From Auxenochlorella pyrenoidosa (Eukaryota > Chlorophyta > Trebouxiophyceae > Chlorellales > Chlorellaceae), in contig KQ481938.1 in assembly GCA_001430745.1 (NCBI GenBank), forward strand, positions 861,293 through 884,126: 22,834 nt of DNA. Reading direction: 5' to 3'. Shown one piece after another: positions 1 through 10,200 of this stretch. Position 1 is the first letter of the stretch; the number at the start of each line of letters is the position of its first letter. Below the pieces are notes generated by a model. That model searched no databases. It saw only the letters and a list, made by a program, of their open reading frames with translations, and was not told the DNA's origin. A program made the position numbers and the translations under genes.

Positions 1-261
1 GGGGGGGGGCGGCGGGCGGTGAGCTGGTTGATCAGGCCCTGGCCTGCCAGCGCTGTGCATGCCGACCTCTCCAGTACTGCGCTGACAGGTGGCATGGCGG
101 GGCTGAGGGCTGTTGGAGGTTGCCAATAGAGACGGGGTTGCTGAGCTGGGGAGCGCGGCGGAGGGGCTGCCATGCTGTGCCTGGCTCATTCCGTGGTGCG
201 TTGGCACCCGCTCCAGCGGCCGAGGCAGCCCTGACTGGGCCTGCTCCCTGCACCCCTGCAG

Positions 262-498
262 GGCCTGGTGCAGCTGTTTTCCTCCAACGGGCTGCCCATC
301 CCGCTGCACAAGTGCGGGCAGTGCATGTACCGGCTGGGCCCTGCTGGCGCCAAGCTCTCGCTGCGCCTTGTCAACGGGAGGCTGGTGGCGCGATCGGGGG
401 CGGGGCAGATGATGGACATCCTTGCGTGGCTGGAGAAGCAGCCAGCGGCGGCGGGGGTGGCGCAGCAGCAGCAGCAGCACCGCAGCCCGCTGCGGTAG
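262..498 (+). CDS. 3' terminal exon of a GAS2-like (GAR) domain protein (5' part outside or unresolved)
   Basis: A CAG acceptor at 259-261 opens a frame that runs to a TAG at 496-498. The 78 residues contain a stretch like the core of the GAS2-related (GAR) domain: LHKCGQCMYRLG, then LSLRLVNGRLVARSGAG, then MMDILAWLEKQ. The family pattern is a Y-R-hG turn, an hhRhh-G-hhVR-GGG strand pair and a final helix ending hh-aL-K. GAR domains bind microtubules in animal GAS2 and spectraplakins and also occur in protists; a cytoskeletal role here is inference. The usual MVRVGGG is VARSGAG in this copy. The tail is Gln-rich, with five CAG codons near the end. Upstream exons cannot be placed: bases 1-261 hold a G run and intron-like sequence. 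The exon itself is fairly sure; the domain name is moderate. Confidence 0.55.
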   Translation, partial: GLVQLFSSNGLPIPLHKCGQCMYRLGPAGAKLSLRLVNGRLVARSGAGQMMDILAWLEKQPAAAGVAQQQQQHRSPLR

Positions 499-1323
499 CT
501 TGAGCAAGAGCATCATGCAGGCTGGATTCGGACACATAGTAAACACCTGGTGCTCGCCTTGACAATGGGAGCAATGTCGCGCCACAAAGCGAGCCGGAGC
601 TGTTGGGAGCTGCAGAGGCTGCTGCCGTTGTGGCTGTACCAGCGGAATGTAGTCATGTTTGGCTGCCCATGTGAATGATGCAAACGCGCTCGCCTTGTCT
701 GGGAAGAACTGTGTCGTTTGACTTACAGCAAACGGTGACATCATGGACAGTGGGCAAACGAGAGAGGCGCAAGCACCGCTTCAGCCACCCTGGCAGGCCG
801 CATGATGCCGGCGGCAGAGTGCCCAGCTCGACAGAATGGGCACTGCGCATGCTATGGGCTGCACGCCTGTGTACTGTAGGCCTTGTTCTGCATGCATATG
901 GCCGCTGCCGAGGCGGTCATGCATGCCGGAAATTTTGTGCCAGCACCATCGAGGGAAGCTGCGTCTGGCACAAGCATCCTGGGAGCAGTGTTTGTTGCAA
1001 GAAGGCCTGTCTTTCTGCTGTGGTGTGGGAACAGGCAGTGGGACACCCGCAGGTGTCCAGTTGGCAGCACACGGTCCACAGATCGGCGCCGCTACTGACT
1101 GCCAGCCGTGGCAGAGTGGGGCAACGCGTGGTCAAGCAAGCAAAAAGGCCCAGCAATCTACAGCTTAATGGCATCGTGCAACTTGGCAAAATAGTGCTCT
1201 GCAAATTTGCCACTGCAAGCACCGGAGAGCCATGCCGCCGCCGCCAGTCCCGCTGAGGTGTGCTGAGCCCTTGCAGGGTTCAAGTCTGTGGCTACGGGAG
1301 CACCCGGCGATTCCGTCTGCACC
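499..1323. other. Intergenic: 3' flank of the GAR-domain gene and 5' flank of the lipase gene
   Basis: No gene is supported in these 825 bp. An open frame of 193 codons at 675-1256 (+) shows no domain, biased composition or splice context and is probably chance in GC-rich DNA. No TGTAA poly(A) signal was found after the stop at 498. The lipase promoter and 5' UTR should lie towards the right end; no TATA box stands out. Confidence 0.5.
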
Positions 1324-4300
1324 ATGGCGTCCCTGGCATCCTCTGCGCGCCCGAGCGCCCTCCAGCCGGCACGCCTTGGCGCGCGCAAGCTCTCATCCGT
1401 GCGGAGGGCGGGAGCTCTGCTCGATGCGGGTCGGGCCGGCGCCCGGAGCTGCGGGCGCTCCCACCGGGCTATCAGGGCTCAGGCAAGCAGAAACAGAGGC
1501 GTGAACGGGCTGGGAGAGCGTACAGTACCTTCATCCTGCCATCTCGCAGCGCGGCACGACGCTCTGACAAGCCTGCTTCGCCAACCGGGGTGTCAAGGAT
1601 GCATGCATGGTTCACATGCCCCATACGTGCAGGCGGACGGCGTGGTGAACGCGGCAGCGGCAGCCGCGCCGCCGGCTCGGCCTGCCGCTCCCGCCCCGCC
1701 ACCCGTCGCTCCCCCACAGCCCGGCACCAAGGTCTCCCCCCTGGTGGTCAAGCTCCAGGAGGCCATCCAGTTTTGCGGCGCGGCCAGTGGCGTGCCTCTG
1801 GAGGGGCCGCTCGCCAGCGCGGGCGACGCGAGCGTGGTCAGGGCGGCAGTGGCAGGTGGGCCGGGGGGCCAGCTGGCCGGGGGCGCGACGCGCCTTTACA
1901 GACAGGCGCACCAGGAGGGGCCATGGACGCGTGTGTGTTGTGAAATCCTTTTCCGGGCCAGCACCTGGCTCCTGCGACTGCGCCTGGCTTGCCTGCAGGC
2001 GATGCTTCGGCCACCGAGGTGCACCTGTGGTGGCGGGCGGAGAGCGGCACCCTGGTGCTGGCCTTCAAGGCTTCCCACGAGCTGGACAGGATGGTGAGTT
2101 GCGTACAATTAACTAATTCAATCAATCTGATAGGGTTTGGGAGGCTTGTGAGGGTGCGCTGTGTCGGTTGGCCGGACGCCGAGAATTCGCCAGAGAGGCA
2201 GCACTGCATGCAGTACCGCCGGCAGCTGGCGCCAGAGGCAGCTTCCCCCCTGCCCCCCACCTGCACACAGCCTCCGCCCCTGCGCTGCACGCCCGCCGAC
2301 CACCTCTCGCGCTGCGCGTGCTGAGAGCATGTGGCCCGCCTGGGCGCACGTCGCGGCAGCCCTTATGCACTTCTCCTGGCTCCAGTCCCTCCCAACCGCA
2401 CCGGCCACGCCGCCCTCCTCTGCCCACCCCCCTTGCTCCCCCACAGGACGACAACAACGACCCTGCGCTGAGCCAGACCACTGCCCCTTTCTACCTGGTG
2501 AATCCCCCCTTTGAGGGCGTCTCCTGGCAGACGGGCGCCCTGGTGTCCAAGCCAGTGGCCGACCGGCTGCTGGGCCTGAGCGGCCAGCTGCTGGAGGCGG
2601 CAGAGGCGCTGGTGCCGGAGGGTGGGTCCCCCTAGGGGCGGGGGGGGGGGCTCAATGTGGTGGGAGGCGCTGGAACAAGCACACCAGGGGTGCTGAGCGC
2701 GTTGCTGTGGACAGGGATGCCGGTCTCAGGCGTCCTGCTGGAGCATATGCAAGCAGCGCGGTTTGACGCGCCTCGGCACCTTCACGCAAGCAAGCCCGCA
2801 CCGATGGATTGTGTCTGTTCTCATGCGTGCCTCACCCCGGCCCTGCCCACCCGCAGGCGACCTGCGCAACAGGGTGCGCCGTGTGCTGGTGACCGGCTAT
2901 GGCGCCGGCGGCGCGCTGGCCAAGGTGGCGGCGCCCTGGTTCGCGCTGCTGTGCCCGGAGGCCGACCCGCGCTGCATCACCTTTGACGCCTTTGGGTGAG
3001 GCGGCGCCCCTGCTCCGCGCGCGTGCAAGGGCCGCAGACGGGCCGGCGGGCGCGGCCGCGTGCCTATGTGGCCGGTGCACGTTCCTGGCACTGCGAGCGT
3101 CGGCGGTTTAAGGCATGGCCAACCACACTGAGCACCTTGTTTTGTTTCTGCCACCCGCTCCTCCTCCCACCACGTGACGCCGACCAGACAAATCACACAT
3201 TCCTGTCGCCCGCTCCTCCACCCGTCACGCAACCCACCCCCGCCTTGCAGCGCGGGCAACGAGGACTTCCAGCGTGTCTTCAACTGGCTGGTGCCCATGG
3301 CCTACCGCGACGACTATGAGCAGCAGGCGAGGCCGCAGGCTGGCCAGCCTGCAGCTGGTGGCAAGGCACCTGTGACCAGGGCACGCCAGGCGGGCAGGCC
3401 GGCATCTCAGCCCGGCATGCCCTTCTCCCACGCCGCCGCATGCCACGGCAGGCCTCCCTTGCCGCCCGACAGCCTCTTCCCCGGCGCCCGCCCGCAGGAC
3501 GGCGGCCTCAAGCTGCTGCGCATGGGCGAGCGCGTGAACTTTGACTTTGACCTGCCGGAGAAGAAGGAGCACCAGCGGTGGGCATGTTTCTCGTCTCTTT
3601 CGCAAGACGAAGGACCGCTGGGCATGTCGGAGCTGCGGAAGCGCATGTGAACCGCCTCCCGTACCCATCATGCGCAGGCTCTTCTCAAATCAATTCATAT
3701 CAAACCATGAGACGGTCGTTCATTGCTTTTGCTGCAGCCCCACCGAGCCCACACTGGAGCTGGCGGAGGCCGCCGTCGACTCCAAGGGCAACGCCTCGGT
3801 GCTGGGCACTCAGGCCCGGGCCCAGGTGCAGGCCGAGGAGCAGGGCTCCGACGGCATCTTCAACGCCGCGGCCCGCAGCCTGTACGTGAACGCCCTGGCA
3901 AACGCGCGCCCCGCTGAGCAGGCGAGTGGTCGAGGGTTCATGGGGTTGGGTGGCCGGATTGCACAGGGATGGCTGCTGCCTGGGGTGCTCTCGCATTGCG
4001 CGCCACTGGCACTGGCTGGCCCCCCTGTGCTGACTGCTCCAGCTGGCCCTCCTTCCGCAAGCACTGCTTTGACTGCCAAGCTGCAGCTCGGCTGGCTGCC
4101 ACACTCTTTCTGCATTGGCGAGCAAGCTCGGCCCGCCAATGGCCACGCCGCCCCTCCCCCGCCTCGTTCTGCAGAATGCCCAAATGGGGGAGATTGACAT
4201 TGAGAATGTGGAGGTGCCTGCCCTCTACATGTCCAGCCTGGACAAGTACCTCGAGGTGCCCCCCCCCCCCCCCTTTTGCTCCCTTCCTGCTTTGGTGGAG

Positions 4301-6503
4301 CAGACAGAAGGCATGCTGGGCTGTGTGGCAGCATAGTGTTCCCAGGCGGGCAGCACATGGCAAGCAGCATGCTCAGACGGGCAGTAACATGATAAGCAGC
4401 GTGCCCACAGGCTCACAGAGCGCTGCTGCGAACGCAGGTCTGCTGCCTGCCTTGGCACGCAGCTTGACGACCTTTTCCACATGGCCCCCACCCTTCCCCA
4501 CCATCCTCTGCCTCTTCCCCTGCAGGGCATCACCCTGGCGCGCATGCAGCCGCTGTCGGTGCTGGCCAGCGCCGCTTATGCTGAGCAGGAGGAGTTCAGG
4601 CAGCGCACCGGGCTGCAGCAGGCGGTGCTGGTGGAGCACAAGCAGACTGACTCGCAGGTGGGTGGAGTGGGGGTGGAGGGGCCGCGCGTGGCGGCACAGG
4701 AGCTCGGGCAGACAGGCAGGCATGTCGGATCCTGCAGGGCAGCTGCGCAGCACACGCTCTGCTGCGGGACTCTGCAGGGCATCTCGCTGTCCCAAGCAGA
4801 CAGTCGTGCCGGATGCCAGCTCACCCCAACGCTCTGCGACCCGGCCTCTCGTGATGTTGCCCCGCCCCGGCCTGCCAGGTGTACGTGGCCTGGCGCGAGC
4901 CCGAGGACCCGTCCTGCCAGGCCGGCACCGTGATCCTGGCCTTCCGGGGCACCAGCTCCCAGGAGGATGCGCTGATCGACGCTCGCGCCTGGCGCGAGCC
5001 CGTGGAGATGGACCAGCCCGCCATTGGAGGTGGGCTGGGGACAAGAGGGTAGAGGCATAGAGGCACTAGCCTTGCTGGGATGCACCAGCCCGCCATTGGA
5101 GGTAGGCCGGCGGCAAGCAGATCGCGGTGGCGGGCAGAGGCACAGAGGGGCAGAGGCAGGAAGGGGGGTGTGAGCTTGAGGGGGTGAAGGCTGGAGCGAG
5201 AAACCCACTAGCCAGCCGTGCTTAGAACTGGGCCCCTGCGGACCCGCCTGCGCCAACCGTGTATGAGTCCTGACCAATCCTGTCGCCAAGCGCCCCCACC
5301 CCGTGCAGGCACCGTGCACTCTGGCTTCCTGAAGCAGCTGGATGCCCTGGTGTCCAAGGCTGACGGCGGCAACACCATCACCCGCGTGGTGTCCCAGCTG
5401 AGCGGCGGCCGGCCCGTGGGGCGCGTGATCTGCACTGGGCACTCGCTGGGCGCCGCGCTGTCCACGCTGGGTGAGGCTGGGGTGAAAGCGACATGGTTTG
5501 TAGCCAGGGGAGCCACAGCCAGGGGAGCAGGGGCAGCAGCGGCTGCCGACTGCATGCGAGCAAGCCTTGAGGCTGGGCGCTGCGCCTTGGCAGCCCGCAG
5601 AGGCCTGCTGCCCATCATCATGGCAGCATGAGCAAACCGGCCGGTTCTGTCGCTCATTGGGATTGTGGGCAGCGCACCAGCCCTTCGAGCCTTGAACGCA
5701 AGCCTGCAAGCGCTGAGCAGGCGCTGTGTGCCGCTTCCTGCGGCGCCCCCGGCTGCAGGCGCGGGCTGGGCGGCGGTGCAGTGGCCCGAGGCTGACGTAC
5801 GCTGCTTCTCCTTTGCCTCGCCCCACGTGGGCGACTCCGTGGCCTCCACCTGCTTCCGGCGCCTGGTGGGCATGCGCTGCCGCGCCGTGTACCGCGCCGA
5901 CATCGTGCCCCGCCTGCTGACCGCCACGAGGTGAGGCTGCCTGACGGGACCACACCCCCCCAAAGCTCCTCGGCAACAGGGACGCCAGCTGCCTGAGTGC
6001 AGGAGCGCGGCGGTGCACAGAGCGCGCGGGGCTGCCGCAAGGCTGGGCACCACCTCTTCCGCCATGCCTCCGATCCGGGTTCACCCCTCGGCACGCCTGC
6101 GCCGTACCGCCTGCCCTCTGGGTACTGCAGGTACCACCACGTTGACCCCGTCATCCGCCTGCACGGCCGGGGCAGCGTGGAGATGCCCTGGAAGAACAAC
6201 CGGCTCACCAACATCTTCCACAAATGGTGGAACGGCGTGGACGACCACAAGTAGGCTGGCGCCGAGGGGGGGCTGGGCGCGGCGGCTGCTGGCACGCCGC
6301 GCCCGCGCAGCATGCGCTGCCGATGGCTCTCTCACTGTCAGCGGTTTCTTGGGTTAGGCCTCCTCATGCGAACACTGCTGCCCACCAACCCCCACCCCAC
6401 CTCCACCCCCACCCGCCCCCCCCCACCCACCCAACCACCCACCCCCTGCAGCATGGACAACTACAAGAACTCGGTGCTGTTTGCAGAGGAGACCAAGGCC
6501 TGA
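1324..6503 (+). CDS. Class 3 (Lipase_3) lipase with tandem domains: degenerate first, intact second; probably plastid-targeted; 15 exons, 666 aa
   Basis: Exons: 1324-1482, 1633-1855, 1999-2093, 2447-2621, 2857-2995, 3251-3326, 3498-3577, 3738-3921, 4175-4255, 4526-4657, 4879-5029, 5309-5470, 5759-5930, 6131-6250, 6452-6503; every junction keeps frame. Residues 1-53 are rich in Ala, Ser and Arg with almost no acidic residues, like a chloroplast transit peptide. The C-terminal domain is an intact class 3 alpha/beta hydrolase: GTVILAFRGT (464-473), VHSGFL (501-506), nucleophile elbow GHSLG (Ser about 544), ADIVPRL (Asp about 600) and DDHNMDNY (His about 649). The family hydrolyses acyl esters of glycerolipids; a plastid galactolipid is inference. 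The N-terminal domain repeats the layout (GTLVLAFKAS at 144-153, CITFDAFGAGN) but its elbow is GYGAG (231-235), with no Ser nucleophile. Introns 6 and 8 use GC donors. Intron 1 starts with GC at 1483 or GT at 1501, both in frame. Confidence 0.85.
5007..5110 (+). repeat. Direct repeat duplicating the end of lipase exon 11 and its splice donor
   Basis: About 31 bp at 5007-5037 recur at 5079-5109, offset exactly 72 bp, with only a few mismatches. The shared core is ACCAGCCCGCCATTGGAGGT. The first copy ends exon 11 and its GTGGGC donor; the second lies in intron 11 and carries its own donor-like GTAGGC. Reading from the first copy towards the second meets TAG at 5050, so use of the second donor would insert a stop. 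Confidence 0.85.
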
Positions 6504-7231
6504 GGAGCACTGCTGCTCGGCTGCCCCGGCGCCAGGTGCGGCAGCATGGTGGCAGCGCTTACGGCGGCGCTGCGGAAAGCATGAGCCCTACCATTGCTGA
6601 GCAGGACGTGCGCACGCTGCACCTTGCCACTTCAACGATGATGATGCGATTGAGCACGAACCCACAGACATCCTCATAGCATACCGCACTTCACTGCCCT
6701 CGGAGCACCCTTGTACCAACCATGCACTTTTGCTGCATGCCTGTTTGTTACTGCTTACGACCTTGCGCCACCTCCATCTGTCGCGCACACGAACCTTCAG
6801 CCTGCGCACAGTGATGATCTGAGTACTGCCTCCTGCACCCGTGCGATCCGAACAAACCTTTCCGAACCTTCAGCCGCTGCCTGTCCATGCACTGAAACAG
6901 GCAGCGCCTGTTGCAAAACGCCCCGCTTCCAGTTTGAGCAGCCCCCGCGAATCCATGAGATGAAGTCTGTCAACTTTGTAAGATTGATGAGTGAAGGACA
7001 GGAGCTGCATGCCGCAGCCAGGGCGGCAGTTGAGAACTTTGCCGACATCTGCGCGCTGCCAGCAGATGTGACCTTCCTGCTGTACAGCCAGGATCCCTAG
7101 GCTGCCTCTCAACTGCTGTGACCTGACCTCGACCTTTTGTTGCAACCAGACCAAGTGCAAGGATCCAGCGCAGGTGTGCCGGCCCGACGTAGCCGCGCCG
7201 AGGCAGCCCGGGCCGCCGCGGCCAGGCCGCC
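6504..7231. other. Convergent 3' flanks of the lipase (+) and EEP (-) genes
   Basis: These 728 bp lie between two facing stop codons and hold no supported gene. A 129-codon open frame at 6711-7100 (+) shows no domain. The lipase 3' UTR probably ends shortly after the TGTAA at 6977. On the minus strand no TGTAA was found downstream of the EEP stop, so its 3' end cannot be placed. Confidence 0.5.
6977..6981 (+). promoter_or_regulatory. Candidate TGTAA poly(A) signal of the lipase gene
   Basis: TGTAA is the usual poly(A) signal in green algae. This copy is 474 bp past the lipase stop codon and is the first found on the plus strand after it. Confidence 0.4.
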
Positions 7232-10200
7232 TCAGCACAGGGCCACATCCGCTGCCAGCCACTTGTGGTCGCTCAGGCGGTAGCTGGCGTTGCCCGCCGC
7301 CTGGCTGAGCACGCGCAGGCGGCGCAGGAGCACCCAGTCCAGCTTGCCCTTCATCAGGCTCAAGCCAAACCAGCGGTAGGTGGGGTTGTCCAGGGTGACT
7401 GTGAGCCAAGGGTCAAAGGGGTCTGCAAGGGGGCAAAGGGGGCGCCGGCCGGGAGCGGCGCGTGGGCCAGCCTTGTGGCAATTCCAGCGACATTGGCAGG
7501 TGGGCCGCACCCAATGACAGCATGCCAAATGCGCCAAGAACGATAATTTTGCTCCAGAGCGCAGCTTGCTGGCCCCGGGGACAGCATGGCCGAGGCTCAC
7601 CAGAGAAACCCGGGTTGGTGGCATCACGGGCAACCTGCTCACTCAGGCCCCACGCCAGCAGCCTGGGGTTTGGCGGTGGGGGCACACCCTGCTGCTGCTG
7701 CTGCCGCCGCTGCTGCTCTTCTGGTGCCTGCTGCTGCTGCTGCTGCGCTGCTGGTGCTGCATCGCGGGCGGGTGATGCGGGAAGGAGACCATCTGCAGCG
7801 CTGATTCCCCTCGGCTCCGCAGCGGCTCCTGCAGCACCCCGGCTGCTGCCGGCATCCCCACTGCCAGCAGGGCCGCTCGTGCAGCTGCTGCCGCCGCTGC
7901 CGCTGTCATGTGCATACCGAGGGTCTGTCACCGGCAGGACGTGGCGGTGCCACACCACCGCCTCGTCCATGCCGACGCTCCTGCACAGCAGGGCGCCATC
8001 GCGTGTGTTGCTGCGGGACAGACGCCCCGGGGTTTCACGGTCGCTTGGTGCGACAGCAGCACAATTCGGTTCATGCATCTGCGCCTGCACACCAAGAAGA
8101 ATGTTCGAGCCCTGCATGGTCTGCCTGCCAACCAACTCGCCTGTCGTCAACCCCAGCAAGCTGCTCGCCCCGCGAGGCCCCACCTGAAGCGCATGCGGTC
8201 GCAGCAGTAGTTGGGGGACAGGCGGGCAATGCCGTGCGCCATCGTGTTCATGTCGCCTTGGCATGGTGTCCATGGCGCAGCGGGGAGGCGGCGAGTGGTG
8301 GGTGAAGTGTGCGTGCCGGTACAAGGCGTCACGTGTCACAGGCAAGTAGACGCACCGCGGCCAGGCAGTCTCCACTGCACAACGTCGAGCGCAAGCGTCC
8401 TTTGGCATGCGAGTTAAAGACGGCGCTGCACGCAGCATGGCCTGGCGCCCACCCAGGATGGCTTGGTGCTGCAAGCCGGCGTCGGCCATGGCCCTGGCAT
8501 CAGCAAAGATGTCGGACAGCTGGGCGATGCGGGCCAGCAGGCCGCAGAACACCTCCAGGTGGGCGTTGTACACGACCAGGGGGCCCTGCCAGCACGGGAG
8601 GGCACGGCAGGCAGGAGTGGTAAGGGTGGGAGGCGGAAAGGCACAACGCTCACCGAAGGCATGCGCTGATCACGCAGGCAGCTTGCAGTTCCATTCAAGA
8701 GGGCTTGCTTCCCAGCAGGGCATGCTGCTGCTTAAAGCAGTGGGCAGAGCGGCACACCTGCGGCGTGGCCACCGTGGCACGCAGCACAGCGCGCTCGCCG
8801 CGCCGGGGCTCGCGCCTCGCCAGCGGGTGCGTGGGGTTGTTCCAGTCCACGGGGTGCATCCTGCATTGGCGGAGGGGGGCCGTGGATTAACGCTTTGCAG
8901 TGGCAGAGCGCAGAACAATTAAACGCGTGAAGTGGTAGCGGGTGCGGCGACGCGCAGCGCACGAGGCGCGCAGCGGCGGCACCTCAGCGCGCCTTGGCTG
9001 CCTGCTCGTTCTGTTAATCTCCCTCCCTGCCATCATGCAGTCGCAGCAGATGTTTGTGAGGGTGTGCCCCTCGGACCGCACACGCTTTGAGGCCGACGGG
9101 CGCCCGTTCTACTTCGCTGGAGCAAACTGCTACTACCTGCTGGCGAGTGCAGCAACCTAGAGGGACGCAGCAGGGTCTGGATCGCTGCTTGGAGGAGCGG
9201 GCAGCACCAAACTGGCGGGACTGCCACCGCCCCCGCGCCTGCTCCCGGCAACTCCACAGCCTGCTTTGTTTCCTGCTGCAGACCCGTGGAGCGGACCCAG
9301 GCCTGCGGCACGAGTGCACCGCCGTGCTGGATGCCGCTGCGTCGGCAGGCCTGACGGTCATCCGCACTTGGGCCTTCTGCGATGGGCCCCAGTGGAACGC
9401 GCTGCAGCCCTCGCCGGGCGTGCTCGACGAGCGGGTCTTTCGCTCCCTGGACTGGCTGCTGGTGGAGGCAGCCTCCCGGGGCCTGCGCCTGCTGCTGGTG
9501 CTCACCAACTACTGGCGGGACTACGGAGGGATGATGCAGTACGTGGCGTGGGCGAGGCAGCGGCGCGGGGAGCGGGTGGGGAAAGGGGGGGCTGTGTGGG
9601 TGCCTGCTGGCCTCCCTCGAATGCCGTGCTCTGCCTGCTGCTGAGCGAGCCTGACGTCGCCTACCGCGTGCTGGCAAGGCCAGCTGCGCATTTGAGGTTT
9701 GGATGCTATGGTTGCTGCTTCTTGGCGTGCATCGCCGATGGACAACACCCTGAGGTCCCCTGCCCCTTCCATGTGCGCCGCAGCCCCTGCCCGACAGCCA
9801 GGCGCCCGACGCCTTTTACGACGACCCTGACTGCCAGCGCATGTTTCGCGCCTTCCTGGCAGCCGTGGTGCAGCGCATCAACAGCCTCTCTGGCGTGGCA
9901 TACAGGTGAAAAGCGGCGTGTAGGGTGGCTGCCTTGCTCCTCCCGCTGCTCCCAAGTGGCAGGCCCGCTGCCTGAGCCCCAGGCGGCCCAGGGCACACCC
10001 AGAAACTGCACTGTTGCAACAATTGACCCGCAAAGCTGTGCACCACGTGTGTCCTGTCTGCAGGGATGACCCCTTCATCCTGGCATGGAGCCTGGCAAAT
10101 GAGCCGCGCAGTGCCGGGGATGCCGGCTACAGCACCATCCCCCGCTGGGCCCACAGCACAGCGGCGTACCTGAAGAGCCTGGACCCAAACCACATGGTGA

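Noticed and set aside
675..1256. Plus-strand open frame of 193 codons between the GAR and lipase genes
   Set aside because: No motif, no splice-supported continuation and unusual Cys/Trp content; likely chance.
4576..6084. Minus-strand open frame of about 500 codons opposite the lipase gene
   Set aside because: It lies antisense to lipase exons 10-13, has no recognisable domain and an Arg/Ala/Pro/Ser composition typical of shadow frames in GC-rich DNA.
6711..7100. 129-codon open frame in the lipase 3' flank
   Set aside because: It has no recognisable domain and contains the likely TGTAA poly(A) signal of the lipase gene.
7680..7760. Repeated CTG/CAG units considered as a CRISPR or satellite array
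   Set aside because: They are simple trinucleotide repeats in frame inside a coding exon, without spacers, in an evidently eukaryotic genome.
7232..8860. A separate short gene for the C-terminal half of the EEP protein
   Set aside because: This half lacks the WNIERG and LQEVD motifs, starts just after an acceptor with matching phase, and its missing half lies upstream on the same strand; one gene with a long intron explains both.
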